This document shows, one piece after another, positions 34,471-46,186 of a DNA stretch of 64,000 nt. The stretch comes from Powellomyces hirtus (Eukaryota; Chytridiomycota; Chytridiomycetes; Spizellomycetales; Powellomycetaceae): NCBI GenBank assembly GCA_025526995.1, contig JAHLKG010000002.1, forward strand, positions 1,736,001-1,800,000. The letters are read 5' to 3'. Below the pieces are notes generated by a model. That model ran no database searches and had not been told where the DNA came from. It saw only the letters and a list, made by a program, of their open reading frames with translations. The translations under genes were made by a program, and so were the position numbers. The first letter of the stretch is position 1. Each line of letters opens with the position of its first letter.

Positions 34471-34990
34471 TTAGAGGAGGAGGGCGAAGGCACCAGCAAT
34501 GGCGGCAACACCAGCAGATGCGATGACACCGGTAGTGTAGGCACCAGCGGCAGCGTTCGGGGCACTGGCACCAGGGGCCCTCGTGGGTGAAGCGGTCGCG
34601 GAGCTTTTGACGCTGCTGGCGACGGATCGGACGCTGGAGGCGATGGAAGAGGCGGCGCTGCGAATGGCTGGAAGAAAGGCAAGAAATGCATGGTCAACAA
34701 GAGACTCGTAGTTGACCCTGGTGCCCGTGTCTGCATAACTTACATGAGACGGCCGAGGTGGGGATGACTGCGCCAGTGGTGATGGCAGTCGCAGTGGTCG
34801 TCGCAACGGCGCTGGTAATGGTGGCGGTAGGGATGAAGCTCGTTTCCTGGGCCTCGGTGGCTGTGGGCTCAGCGGCCTCGGTCTCCCCGGGGATGGCAAC
34901 GGGCTCGTCAACGACGGCGGTTTCCTCTTGAGCAAAGACGGGAGCAGCGACGGCCAGAGCGGCGAGAACGAAGAGAGCTTTGATTTGCAT
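34471..34990 (-). CDS. Small secreted, probably GPI-anchored Ser/Thr/Ala-rich protein
   Basis: Two exons, 34744..34990 and 34471..34667, with an intron GTAAGT..TTCCAG; 147 residues. Seen: a signal peptide (MQIKALFVLAALAVAAPVFA with cleavage after VFA), an acidic/Thr stretch, then Ser/Thr/Ala repeats (IRSAASSIASSVRSVASSVK) suited to O-glycosylation, then NAAAGAYTTG and a C-terminal hydrophobic tail (VIASAGVAAIAGAFALLL), the layout of a GPI-anchor signal with small residues before the tail. No enzymatic domain. Probably a cell-wall or surface protein. A TATA box lies 124 bases upstream. Confidence 0.85.
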
Positions 34991-37696
34991 GTTTGTTATG
35001 TGTGTGATGAGAAAGAACGGGGGGGCGTGGGAAAATGCAGGTTCTTTATCGTTTGCGAGTGGGGAGTTGTAGGAGGGAGCGACAGAGGAGGGGGGGGAGG
35101 GGATCCTGCGCGCCTTATAAACAAATTTGATTGTGATTGAGAACGTTGTTGGCTGAGCAACAACTAAAGCGACAGACGGGAGGAGGGAATTGACTGCGCA
35201 AGCGGCAAAAGGCCATGCTGCTTTGCTTTGCTGCGGCAACCCAAGTTTCTATTGAGTGAGTGGATGATGCGTCATCACCATCAATTATCGCTTCTCCTTC
35301 TCTTCTTGGCACGCCACCATCCCCCACCCACATCCACTCCCACTGGCGGCCATTTCCTTCCGCAGTCGACACGTCTAACAAAGGCGCGCGTCGCACGGAG
35401 CGAAAAAAGACGAGGGGCGCGGGGCGCAAAGGAAAAAAGAATGAATCATGGAACGGAACAGAGTTTTTCCTTGACATGCGCGTGGGAGCGTGGCGGTGGC
35501 GGTGCAACACGGTCTGCGTTTGGCCATTCGACCCCGCGCGCAACTTTCCTTTTCTTCCCATTTGGGGTTCATGGAAACGCGGCCTGGTGGAAGGAGGGAG
35601 GGGGCGATGTGTTCGCTTTGTGTCACTTGCGGTGTTCGCTGAGTGGAAGAAGAGAATTGCGTGCTTGTTCCTGAGGCTGCCCAGTCATTCCATCTTGCCC
35701 GCCATAACAAAAAAAAAGACGCGCCCCCAATATACACAACACTCAAATTTACGCGCAATCTTGTTGGCCGTCACTCCGCACTCCGTTTCGGAACCAACCA
35801 AAACCAACGCAAGGCTTAGCCACCCCCCCGCGGCCCCCTCCAAAAACAAAAAAAATCAAATCAAATGTTTTAACAACATCGATGGGTTTGATACGCCGCG
35901 GACATATCCGGCTCGATTGGATCCAATTAACTGATTGCAGTGATGGCCGGGGAAGGGATGACTCGCTTGGTCTCTAAAGCGAGCATCAGTTTCAAGTGCT
36001 TGGCTGCTCAGGTCGAACGGGTAACTCTTTACACATAAGTAATACCGTTTTCTACACGACGGACTTAAGTATGTAGTTGATCTCCACATGTCATTGACCT
36101 GAGCAGGTTAGAAACCATCAAAGTCATCATTCCCATTATCAATCAACAACCGGCCAGCATCGAAATCATTCTGGACGAGGGTCAACCTATCGTTCTCGCA
36201 AGGTGCACCCCATCCATTTTCGCTGAAGCCGTGCTACAATCAGGGAGACACTTTACCGATCGAGTGTCAAAAGCGCAGCATCATCATACATATATGTGTA
36301 TCCGTGAGATGCCGTTTGGGGTCGACTCTGTCACTACTCTCAACGCGAGGAGTGTCATGATGAATGTGGTCACTTCTAGTTATATCAAAAGACTTTTCCA
36401 AACTCGTCAACGAAGGGTCTGGTACCAATCGGGCCTTTTGGGAACGACTTCAACCCGTCTTACAACTGTCCCATTGCCCCATCTCCTCCATCGCAATTTA
36501 CATACCCACTGGCGGGCTGTCTGATCAGAGTCTCCACCACGTATGAGTTGTTCAAGAACGTCGGGGTGGGGTGTGTGGGAATGGACGATAGTGACGGTTA
36601 AAGTAAATTGGCAAACGGAGGCGGGGCACTGCGCTGGGTCTTTCATCTTTATAAACCGACATATGAAAGGTCCCTCATCTTGCAATGCAAATGAGGACCT
36701 CTCAAGAGTGACGTGCATCATCTGCCCAACGCGCGCGTCTACCTTTTCGCGCGCTTCATCTTTTCGTTTCTTCATAACAAAAAACAGCTTTTTGGAGCAA
36801 ATCTCCCGACGAGTGGAATGACAGCTTGTGGTGTCTTGAATTTGCACGGACCCGATGGGGGTCAGTGCAAACCCACCACTCCAAGGGGAACAATGCGGGG
36901 ATAAACGCGGATTGTCAACGTACCCTCACTGCTGAGTTGACGCTAGCACAAAGACGGGGATACAATGGCACAGACCAACTGGATACAATATGTTGTTTCA
37001 CCAAAAATCCGATTTGAGCATATTTCTCCGACGCCCACTTTTCGCGGAGGTCTCTTCTCACGACGGGGTTGAAGCCCGTGCAATGAGCCACTCTGACAAA
37101 ATGCCTGGAATGCGCTCAACACAGTTGTCCAACATCTCAGCTCGTAGCTGTTGTTTTGAACCGTGGGGTACCGGTCGGAGGAACTGGAGCCGAAGTATTT
37201 TCCGTAAAGGATGATTCTGCCAATGATGTTACCGGGCCGCGGTTCATTTGCATGACAAAAGTTGAATCTCATCTCCATACACGTGGTAACTACCAACTCC
37301 TCTTTGATAGAAATTGTTTGCGAATGAGATGCGAACAACGTGGAAAGAGGTAATGGTTCGTACCGCTTTTGACCAGGTACATGAGATCTGTTGCTTAGAT
37401 ATACAAGCTTAGACTCGCAGAAGAAGCCCGAACACAGGTTCGGATCCAACAACTCAAAGTATTTCGAAGGATCCCCCGGACGTGAAATTTGTTTGCTCCG
37501 ACTATTTTTTTTTTGACATGAATCAGTGTGATTGTTCTGATATTGTTTGACGTATCTCATTGTTTCGCCACGGTCTGAATGATACTGTTTGGTATTTACA
37601 CATGTACTTTATACTACACTGCGACTATCTGGCAGAGCAAAAAAGAATAAATAAAAGATGATGCTGCCACCACAAAAGTAGAAAGGTTTGGATTTC
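34991..37696. other. 2.7-kb region without a recognised gene
   Basis: Apart from the promoter at the left end, no family is recognised. A plus-strand frame open from about 36110 to 36524 starts protein-like (LETIKVIIPIINQQPASIEI) and may be a stray exon or remnant. A minus-strand frame of 205 codons (36943..37560) starts with ATG but has no recognisable motif. Confidence 0.45.
35114..35122 (-). promoter_or_regulatory. TATA box of the GPI-type protein gene
   Basis: TTTATAAGG on the minus strand, about 125 bases upstream of the ATG at 34990. Confidence 0.6.
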
Positions 37697-40600
37697 CTAA
37701 TCCTCATCCATTCGATCCTCTTCTTCATCGCCCAGAACCAATTTCCGTCGTTTGGGGGGCCCGCCTTCGTCGCCAAAGAATCCTTTAGCGGTTTTATCAC
37801 GGATGGCTTCAACACTGTTCTCGTCCTCGGCCCACTCGAGGACCAAATGACGACCGTACAAGTGCGTGGCGGCGAGGGACTCGAACGCGGATTTGGCTTC
37901 CTGCTTGGTGAGGAAATCGATGAATCCGAAACCACGGTGTTGGCCGTCCATTTTGCGCGGGATGCGGACGGATTTGAGTTGCCCGAAGGTGCTGATGAGA
38001 AGAAGGAGAAGATTGAGCATACAATGGCCATGGAGGAGCGGTGACGCTGAGACTACTTACGAGAACAGCTGTCGCAGGTCCTTCTTGGTCGCTTCGAAGG
38101 GGATATTGCGAACAATCAACTTGGTGCCGGTGACCTTGACCGGATCCTCTGTCCCCCTCTTCTTGCTCTGGCCCGCCGTGTTCTTTGCGGCCGCATTCGA
38201 GAACTTTAGTTGCAAGACATGTCCATCGAGTTCAAACTTTTGCATAGCTTTCATGCACGCCACGGCGTCTTCCTTGGACGCGAATTCGAGGAACCCGAAT
38301 CCCATGGACAGTTTGCCGCCAGGGGTTTTCTTGTCGGGTTTCATGGCAACGCGGGCAGAGCGGAGACCTTTACAGGTGGAGAAGGCGGATTGGAGCCCTT
38401 CTTCGCTGGTGTCAAAGGACAGGTTTTTCACAAAGAGGGTGGCGACGGGGGTGAGATCGGAATCGAGTTGGGCGTCGAGCGGGGTTTGCGTGAGTTCTTG
38501 AAGTCCGGTGGCTGGTTTGGTGGTATCGTCGTCGTCAGAGTCCGAGTTGGTTTGTGTTGGTTGAGCAGCAGTGGCAGCGGCGGCAGCTTTGCGCCTGGCG
38601 ACCTTTGCGGGATCGTAGTCGGATGTGAATGTGTCGATGGGCGCCCATTCCAGGTACAATGGCAAATGCTTGAATTTCGTGTACGCGAGTCTCGAAAAGG
38701 CCGATTTGGCTTCGTTGAGGTGCTGGAATTCAACCAACGCAATGGTGCGGGCGGGCGGCAAGACCAGCCGTCCCAGCGGTCCAAACTTTTCAAACAATTC
38801 TCTGAGTTCGTCTTCTTCCGTGTTGTGTGGGATGTTCTTGACCAAGATCACGGTTTTCGATCTCGTTTTGCGTTTCTCAAAGGCACTGAGATCAATCCCT
38901 TCGTCTTCGAGATATTTCTTGGTCTCGGCAATGATGTGGGTTTCGGCGAGCGCGAGGCGCACGGCCATGTTTTCGGCTTCCGGGTTGAGAATGTCGGATT
39001 TGCGCACCCCGAGTTTCTTGGCCATGGCTTCGGCGACAGCGTCCGAGTTCATGAAGAGGGAGTTCCAGGAGAACTCGTTGGTGGCATTAGCTTTGCGTTG
39101 ACGTTCTTTCTGGAGTTTAAACGATCCTTCAGCGCCGTCTTCCTCTTCGACCGCTTTCGGTTTGTCTTTGCCGGGGAGGATGTCGAGGATACGACCCTGG
39201 AATATAGTTCCGTCTAGAGTCGTGAAGGCGCGGACGGCGTGTTCGGGCAGCAGGAAGAGAATGAAGGCGAATCCTTTGGGTTTTTTGGACAGTTTGTCGA
39301 TCGGGATGTGGACTTCGGTCAGTGGGCCGAATTTCTCAAACAGTTTGTGGAGATCTTCGACAGAGCAGGTGTAAGGGAGGTTTTTGACAAACAACCGGCC
39401 AGTGTCGGCGATGATGTCGGCTGCGATGGGTTCGGCGGTGAAGGTACGAGCAGCAGATGCGGACGGGCCTGATGATGGAGCTGGAGTGCCAGACGCGGCT
39501 TGCTCATCCATCAAGGCTTGCCGGCTGGAATGCACGACTGCGGGTGCAGCAGCTGGTTCAGTAGCGGAGTCCGCAACGAGAGTTGACTGAGACTCGACTG
39601 CTGGTGTTGATTCGTCAATTTCCATCTTTGAGTCCTCCTCGTCTTCCAGTGTGATATCAGCTATGTCCTCTTCAGCTTCTTGTGATTCAATGTTCTCGTC
39701 CAAGGGTTTCATCTTGGATCGCAGGTAGTCAAGATCAGACATTCCAGTATCATGTGCCGCCGAATCTCCCGGAACAGGAACATCATCCTCTTCTTCCTCC
39801 TCCTCCTTTTCCGCCTCCACTTGTTTGCTATCTCCTCCTTTCGCATTCCCGTCCTTGGCTTTATCCGCCGGCGGCAGCTCATCATACAACTCGTCATCCG
39901 AATCATTAAAAGTCACATGTGTTTTCGTCACCAACATCCCATCTCCACCCGTCTTCTTATTCGGCACAGCAAGGACCTTTGCATTGACTTTGGTCGCGCT
40001 ATTCTCCGTCGCCGTCACATCATCGTTGGCCCACGTGCGACCCCTTGCCGCCGCCCGCGGTCGCATCACGTCCAAGAATTCCTTGAGTTTCGGGTCCTCC
40101 TGATCAGCGTACAAGTTGCCCAACAATTTCTTTTTCCGTTCCATTTCCTGGTTGGTTTCTTCGTTTTGGCGCCGAAGCCGTTCGGCCCGCTCTTCCCGTT
40201 TCCGTTGTGCGTCGGCTTCGGCGTTGGTTTTGCGGTCAAAGGCTGAACTTCCCGTCGAGTGCCGACTCCATGGCCGGGGAAGACTCAAGTCTCCTATCTA
40301 GAGAATTCAGAAAGAGGGTATTGAAATGAGAAAACGCCATGCTTTTCCAATATGGCGAGCATCCTCTGCCGTACCGCTTTCGCAAACTCGACTTGAATCC
40401 TAGACGTATCGATGAACGTGTTGTTGAAATATTTCAGCGCCGCTTTGGCGTCCTTGTCCGTCTTGTAACCAACATAACCGAACCGTCGAAACGTGCCATC
40501 CCTTCAAAAAAGTCGCATCAGCCATGACTTGTCAAGTAAGGCCGCGCGACGAAGGCGTATAACTCACGGGGTTTTGACTAGTTTCGCATCAGTGACTTCG

Positions 40601-40772
40601 CCCTTTTCTCCAAAGTGCTCCTTCAGCCGCTCTATTGTATAATGCTTTGGCAAGTTTTTCACGATAAGACGAGACCTGCATGCGAAAGAAAGGCGTTGGT
40701 TGTGCGCTATTAGTCACCAGACCCAGACTGGAGAGAATTGCCTGTCAAACTCATGACAGTCTTTACGCACAT
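37697..40772 (-). CDS. MRD1: MRD1, multiple RRM protein of ribosome biogenesis
   Basis: Orthologue of yeast Mrd1 (RBM19 in animals), a nucleolar U3-associated protein needed for early pre-rRNA cleavage and 40S assembly. Exons on the minus strand: 40771..40772 (only the AT of the ATG), 40568..40675, 40375..40501, 38061..40297 and 37697..37991; 922 residues. Seen: five RRMs starting [80 protein letters not shown] and [20 protein letters not shown], and the Mrd1-specific linker [10 protein letters not shown] and [17 protein letters not shown]. An acidic stretch lies between RRM1 and RRM2. The exon-2 acceptor leaves a lone G before SRLIVK, and the only fitting donor found is AT|GTGCGT at 40770, so the start codon appears to be split by an intron. 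Confidence 0.92.
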
Positions 40773-40883
40773 GGTTGGGTATCTCGGCTTTATGGAAAAA
40801 AAAAGAAACTTGGATTTCCTTCTGTATTTTTTGACGAAAAGCGCACAGGTGAGAAGTTTGGGTCTCTGACTTCTTTTTTGCGT

Positions 40884-40897
40884 AGTAAGCGCTTACT
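40884..40897. promoter_or_regulatory. Perfect 14-base palindrome upstream of MRD1
   Basis: AGTAAGCGCTTACT, about 110 bases upstream of the MRD1 start codon. The symmetry suits a dimeric DNA-binding protein; the role is inference. Confidence 0.4.
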
Positions 40898-41560
40898 CAT
40901 GAAACAAATGGGCATCCCATATCTATGCAGGCCGAATACAGTCCACCTAAATCAAGGTGCTGTCTGCCGTTCTGCTTACTAAATGATTTGAAAGCAAAGG
41001 GAAGTGCATTCTTTCAAGTTGGCATTGCGACAGTCGCTTATCGGAAGAACGTACGTGAGAGGTCAACCATTTTCGGTGGTGACGGCCGATGAGAGGAGGG
41101 TCGACATCTTTTGCACGTTGCCATGTCCATACAGTGAAATAGTCTATGCCTAGCAAGTTCGAGTAGCTTGGCAGTTATCGCAAATGCTGATTGCTTCCGC
41201 GAGTGGGGTGTTTGTTTGATGTTAAATAAGATGCTTATCTGACTTGATCGCCCCTCTTGTGAGGTGTAGCTGTGCTTGTTGGGACGCTTTCCACTCAGCG
41301 GCTACTCCAACGCGCTCCTTCACTGCTTCTCTGTCGGGCAATCCATGGCACCGCGATGTATATGAGAAGATAAAACAAAGCTGCTAAATTATCTGCACGG
41401 TTCAACAGGACATCGTAATGTCCGCGTCGCTTGTAAGAAAATGTTTTAAAATCTTGTTACACAAGGCCTGGTGCCGAGTGCGCGGTCAGGCAAATCAATT
41501 TTGAAATGTTTTAAATTGTTTTAAATGTTTTCGCCCAGCTAAGCCATTGACAGTGCTAAG

Positions 41561-41635
41561 CACCGACCTGTCACGTACATGTTGGCGAAAGCCGCGTAAT
41601 GCCCAACCCGTCAAAGCGCGCTTGACAGGTCGGTG
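41561..41635. repeat. Inverted repeat with perfect 13-base arms
   Basis: CACCGACCTGTCA at 41561-41573 and its exact reverse complement at 41623-41635, 49 bases apart, about 125 bases before the ATG at 41759. It could be paired operator sites or a stem-loop. Confidence 0.7.
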
Positions 41636-41758
41636 AGACAAGGCGTCAACCAAGGGGGAGAAAAGCGGGGACCTCATGTTTCTTCCCCGTTTCTTTCTTC
41701 CCTTTACGTCCTTCTCTCCTCACTGTCCAACACTCTTCGATTCAACCACGGTCAAACA

Positions 41759-43720
41759 ATGCCATGGGTCAACCGGCTTATTTGTCGAGCGTGCGAAACT
41801 CCTGTCGCCGACGACCGGAAACAGTTCAAAGCTCACTGCCAGAGTACCTGCGTACGGTGGTTGCATGATCGGGAGCAGCCCCCGCCGCGCACGGTGACGA
41901 CGCAAAGAGAGTAGGTGTTCTCCCTCTGTCCGTCGCAAGCGTTGGCTCACTCTCACACTCTGGCTCCTGTCATTAGATGGGACCCGAGCCGGCAGAAGTA
42001 TTGCTGCCACTTGTGTTTTCCCCGTCACTCGGGAAAAGGCCGTTTTGACGGCTGTTTTTTGCACAAGTATGACCAGGCACGCCATGAGTGGAAGAAGCAC
42101 AAGACATACAAGCTGTTCTATGAACCAGGTAGCGGTCCAATTCTCTTTTTCATCCCTGTGTTGCCCGGTCACTGAATCAAGTGTGCGCTTGTAGGACCCG
42201 ATGGTTACGGAGACTCCGAGTTCGAAGATCCCGGCGCAGACGAGGCAGTAAACAACGCTGACTACTTGCCCGCCCCACAGCCCAGTAGTCACCACACCGA
42301 CAGCCCAACACAGCTCTCCCGGAAACGGAAACGGAAACGGCCGACCCTCTCCCAAAGACCGGCTCGCAAAGCAACAACATCGTCCGCCCTTCCTTCCGAA
42401 TTGTATACTTCAGCTATGTCCGACGCGCTCATTTCGGACGATCTTCACGACGCATCGGAGGACGAGCCCGCACCTACCCTCGACCTGGACCCGACGACCA
42501 AAACAGAGACAGAGAGCGTTCAAGAGCAGACAGAATGTCAGGAGCAGGCTCCGATTCTGCCAAAGCCTGCGTGGACGACCATGCCACTGAGTTTTGCTGG
42601 GTCCAACCTCTTCTCGCTATACACGCGTGAGCCTGAACCGGGACTTTGCAAGACCGAAAGCTCGACGATCAAGACGAAAGCCACATCCCAAAAGACAGTC
42701 ACGTGGCGTGCGCCTACCAAGGTCATGACAAAGAAAAGAAAATGCAAGAAGCAGGAACCCACTTCTAGAAAGACACCAAGGAAGCTTGCGCCACCTCCGC
42801 CATTCTCACCAGCATCTGAGAACGGAAATTCTGAATCAGATGCTGAAACGTCATTGCCAACACCAACCTCGTCGGAATCTGAGGCATTCGAGAGATCTCA
42901 ATCACCTTCCCCACCCGCCACATCCATACCTGAACCAACATCATCTCCCACACGACCACCTGGCCCTGTCACCACTATCCCGCAACACGTGTACGACTCC
43001 AACATCCTTCGTGGTCTATGGTACGGTCATTTCTATGCTTCCCAGCTGATGGCCGCTTCTATCGAGGTCCGGCACGCTGCGTTGGCCTGGTACCGCTATG
43101 TGGGTCACATCTACCCGGAGCTTGAACACGAGGTTCAGTTGCTGGAGAACCAGACGACCCCGCTGTTTGACAGGACCGAGAAGAGCCGAGTCTTTGAACT
43201 CCTGGGGTTCGATGTAGCAGAGATTGATATAGATGCCGTGACCTCTGCTACGATGCATAGGGCGGTAAGGGATCCTGAACCGCCGGCGCCTGCTACCACC
43301 TCGACGACTTCGCGGACGACTGATGATGCGGCACAGCCTATGATAAAGTTGGAAGACTCCAATGTCCAGGAAAGAACACTGCCCATGTTCTATAGTGCAT
43401 ATAACAATGTTATTAGACAAGACGTTCAGCGCGCATCCGCTGAATCGGAAGTAACTTCACCGACCTCGGACGACGAGAGCACGCAGCCTTCACTTCCTAC
43501 CCAATCCACCGCGCCGACCTTATCATCCCCAACCCACATGCCCAATTTCTCAGTCCTTGTTGAGCAATGGGAGCGCACTCGAGCCGGAACCAACGACGCG
43601 GACTCCCAGCTCATGGCGTGGGAATTGCTGCCGCCTGGCCACGGCGTGTTTGCGGCCGAAGTGAAAGACCATCAAGATGTGTGGCAGAATGAACTTGAAG
43701 AAGAGTATACATGCGCGTAG
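41759..43720 (+). CDS. Cys/His-rich (zinc-finger-like) protein of unknown family
   Basis: Three exons, 41759..41910, 41977..42128 and 42195..43720, in frame, 609 residues. I do not recognise the family. Seen: two N-terminal Cys/His groups, CRACETPVADDRKQFKAHC near residues 9-27 and CCHLCFPRHSGKGRF followed by H-x6-H-x4-H near residues 60-92, each resembling a divergent C2H2 finger. After an acidic region and a basic stretch (RKRKRKRP) comes a long S/T/P/E-rich middle. A probably folded segment near residues 300-390 reads LRGLWYGHFYASQLMAASIE, then HAALAWYRYVGHIYPELEHE and SRVFELLGFDVAEIDIDA. The end is again low in complexity. A nuclear DNA-binding role is a guess from the fingers and basic stretch only. 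All three introns and phases fit well. Confidence 0.7.
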
Positions 43721-44111
43721 ACATCCGTTGCTTTTGAAGAGAAAATAATGAAAAGAGATCCAATCATGTACCATAACAGTAATAAACTCAACTCTACACT
43801 CGTATCTTTCTATGGAGTAGCAAAGATACGTCTCTTGCTCAGTGCAAACAAAAACAGGAAAAGAATGCTACGAACACTTCCCACGCTTTGTACTCGTAAA
43901 AAACACTGCAACTCATATCCCAATCGTTTCTCCCTTATGCTACACCCGCTCTCCCACGTTGCCGTAGTATAGTTGCTCAACACCAACAGAAAAACCGTGG
44001 GAAACGTTGATACGGACGCCGCTCATGCTTCGTACTTTGAGAAGAGAACTGCAACCAATGTTCTAGGCGCTTCCCTTTGACGTGGGAAAAGACGATCCGC
44101 TCCTTACTGCA

Positions 44112-44350
44112 GCTCAGCACTCTGATTTCAGCACTGCAACCCACGTTCCAACTCGCTCAAAACCCATCAGAAAAACGTGAGGGAAGTTGCTATGAGCACC
44201 TCTCAAGCTCAGCACTCTGATTTCAGCACTGCAACCCACGTCCCAACTCGCTCAAAACCCATCAGAAAAACATGAGGGAAGTTGCTATGAGCACCTCTCA
44301 AGCTCAGCACTCTGATTTCAGCACTGCAACCCACGTTCCAACAATTTTAG
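44112..44350. repeat. 95-bp tandem repeat
   Basis: Units begin GCTCAGCACTCTGATTTCAG at 44112, 44207 and 44302 (period 95, nearly identical; the third is partial). Diverged partial copies flank the array at about 43980-44080 and 44460-44515. Probably part of the same element as the repeats to the right. Confidence 0.9.
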
Positions 44351-44918
44351 CAACATGTCGGATCCTCTAGGCCCACTCCCACTCGCGTTTTCCCTGGCAC
44401 TTTAGCTCACTCATCCCACACGCGCTTTTCCTCTTTAGTGCAGTGAGAATACGTATCTCGCTCAAAACCCATCAGAAAAACATGAGGGAAGTTGCTACGG
44501 ACACCTCTCATGCTACACACCCCACATCCAGCATCACAACCCATGTCGCGATGACTTCCCTGCGCGCTATTGTTACGCGACTTTGCCTAACATACATTTT
44601 CCCACTTGGCCCCAGGGGGTGCACCACGCGCCGCTTTCGTCAGCTCCAACCCCCTTTTGCCACGCGTTGTTACGCGACTTGACTCTTTTGACCCAAGACA
44701 CACTAGACACGTTTTACACATTTGTTTCCCTTATCGCTTCCTCGCAGTTGCTGACATTTGCTGACCTCAGACAAAAATCGCGCAATCGCTATCAATCTCG
44801 CAATCGCTGCCTTTTTGCATAACTGTGCCATGCGCAGCACACACATTGTTCTGCTTTGCATCACTGTGCCATGCGCAGTCCCAATACCCGCAGTCGCGGC
44901 TCGGGACCTCGAAATTCC

Positions 44919-44926
44919 TATAAAAG
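44919..44926 (+). promoter_or_regulatory. TATA box in front of the repeat region
   Basis: TATAAAAG followed by a GC step and a CT-rich leader, the usual look of a polymerase II start region. A second TATAAAAG lies at 46187-46194. It could drive an LTR or a non-coding transcript. Confidence 0.55.
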
Positions 44927-45093
44927 CCGCGCGTTTCTCGCTCCCCCCCTCCTTACTTTCTCTCCATCTTCCCTCACTCGCTCCACTCCACTTCTCACTC
45001 CACTTCCCACACCACTTCCCACTCCACTTCCCAATCGACTCCCCACTCTACTTCCTCCTTTTCTCCCAATATTTCCCCCCCGCCCACTCTCGG

Positions 45094-45193
45094 CTTCTCA
45101 CTCGGCTTCTCGACTCGACTTCTCACTCGGCTTCTCGACTCGACTTCTCACTCGGCTTCTCAACTCGACTTCTCACTCGGCTTCTCGACTCGA
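45094..45193. repeat. 25-bp tandem repeat, four copies
   Basis: Four adjacent 25-base units rich in CTTCTC and CGACTCGA (45094-45118, -45143, -45168, -45193), one with a single change. They lie in the CT-rich stretch downstream of the TATA box and follow looser CCACTCCACTTCC repeats at about 44980-45060. Confidence 0.9.
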
Positions 45194-45313
45194 CTTCTCC
45201 GGTCTCGTGACGACCTTAAACTCTACAAGGCTGTCTTCCAGAATGACGTTAAACTTCTCCTCGGGGTCGTCTTCCTTCTACGGCCCAAGTCCTGAGACGA
45301 CTTTAAAAGCATC

Positions 45314-46110
45314 AGAACTACCTCGAGTCTGATTCCCCTCCGGGGGATAGGTAGGCAGCGGTCTTCGGGCCGTGCGACTTGGGTCTAGAGCCGACCTTAA
45401 ACTCCGGTTTGACCCTTACGGGGGAATGATGACCGGTCCGCCGATGACGTTAAAGCTCCCGGCAGAACTACCTTGGGTCTGATTCCCCTGCGGGGGATAG
45501 GTATGGCAGCGGTGACGACCGTGCGACCAGTCTCTGCGATTGACGTTAAACCCGTGCCAGCGAACTACAACGAGGGTCTGATTCCCCTTCGGGGGATATG
45601 TAGGCAGCGGCTTCGGCCGTGCGACCAGGTCCGCCGATGACATTAAACTCCTGGCAGAACTACCTTGGGTCTGATTCCCCTCCGGGGGATAGGTATGGCA
45701 GCGGTCTTCGGGCCGTGCGACCTGGTCTAGAGCCGACCTTAAACTCCGGTTTGACCCTTACGGGGGAATGATGACCGGTCCGCCGATGACGTTAAAGCTC
45801 CCGGCAGAACTACCTTGGGTCTGATTCCCCTCCGGGGGATAGGTATGGCAGCGGTCTTCGGGCCGTGCGACCAGTCTCTGCGATTGACGTTAAACCCGTG
45901 CCAGCGAACTACAACGAGGGTCTGATTCCCCTTCGGGGGATATGTAGGCAGCGGCTTCGGCCGTGCGACCAGGTCAGCCGATGACGTTAAATTCCTGGTG
46001 TCCGCCGATGACATTAAAATCACAGGTGTCCGCCGATGACATTAAACTCCGGGTAAGAACTACGCAATTGGTAGGTCATTGGTGGCCCTGATTCCCTCCG
46101 GGGATACGTA
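45314..46110. repeat. Array of GC-hairpin modules with about 342-bp tandem duplication
   Basis: Two adjacent copies of an approximately 342-base unit (45314-45654 and 45655-45996), then a diverged tail. Each unit contains three double-hairpin modules of the form TGATTCCCC-(TCCG/TTCG)-GGGGGATA, then GTAGGCAGCGG, then a small hairpin closed by CTTCGG and ending GTGCGACC; seven modules are visible in all. Between them sits another recurring motif, GATGACGTTAAA and variants, at least ten copies. The UUCG-type loops would be very stable in RNA. Minus-strand open frames across it only mirror the repeat and are not genes. Confidence 0.85.
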
Positions 46111-46186
46111 GGCAAGCGAAGAGCTCCGGGCAGAAGGACCAATGATCTGGTCTTGGACGACCTAAACTTCCGAGTCTCGAGATGAC

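Larger units (their letters stand above)
40773..41758. other. Divergent intergenic region between MRD1 and the zinc-finger-like gene
   Basis: Promoter DNA for both genes. It holds a 14-base perfect palindrome near MRD1 and an inverted repeat near the other gene (both listed). A TTTTAAA-rich stretch lies near 41510. Confidence 0.55.

Noticed and set aside
36943..37560. 205-codon minus-strand frame
   Set aside because: It starts with ATG but has no recognisable domain and its composition is random-like; kept only as a note in the region entry.
38210..39217. 335-codon plus-strand frame inside MRD1
   Set aside because: Antisense shadow; the minus strand encodes well-formed RRMs here.
45416..46023. 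Two minus-strand frames with the shared peptide RPKPLPTYPPKGNQT
   Set aside because: Similarity between them comes only from the underlying DNA tandem repeat; no start context or further exons.
45314..46110. CRISPR-like regular repeats
   Set aside because: Repeats are modular tandem duplications with related, not unique, spacers, in a eukaryotic intron-rich genome.
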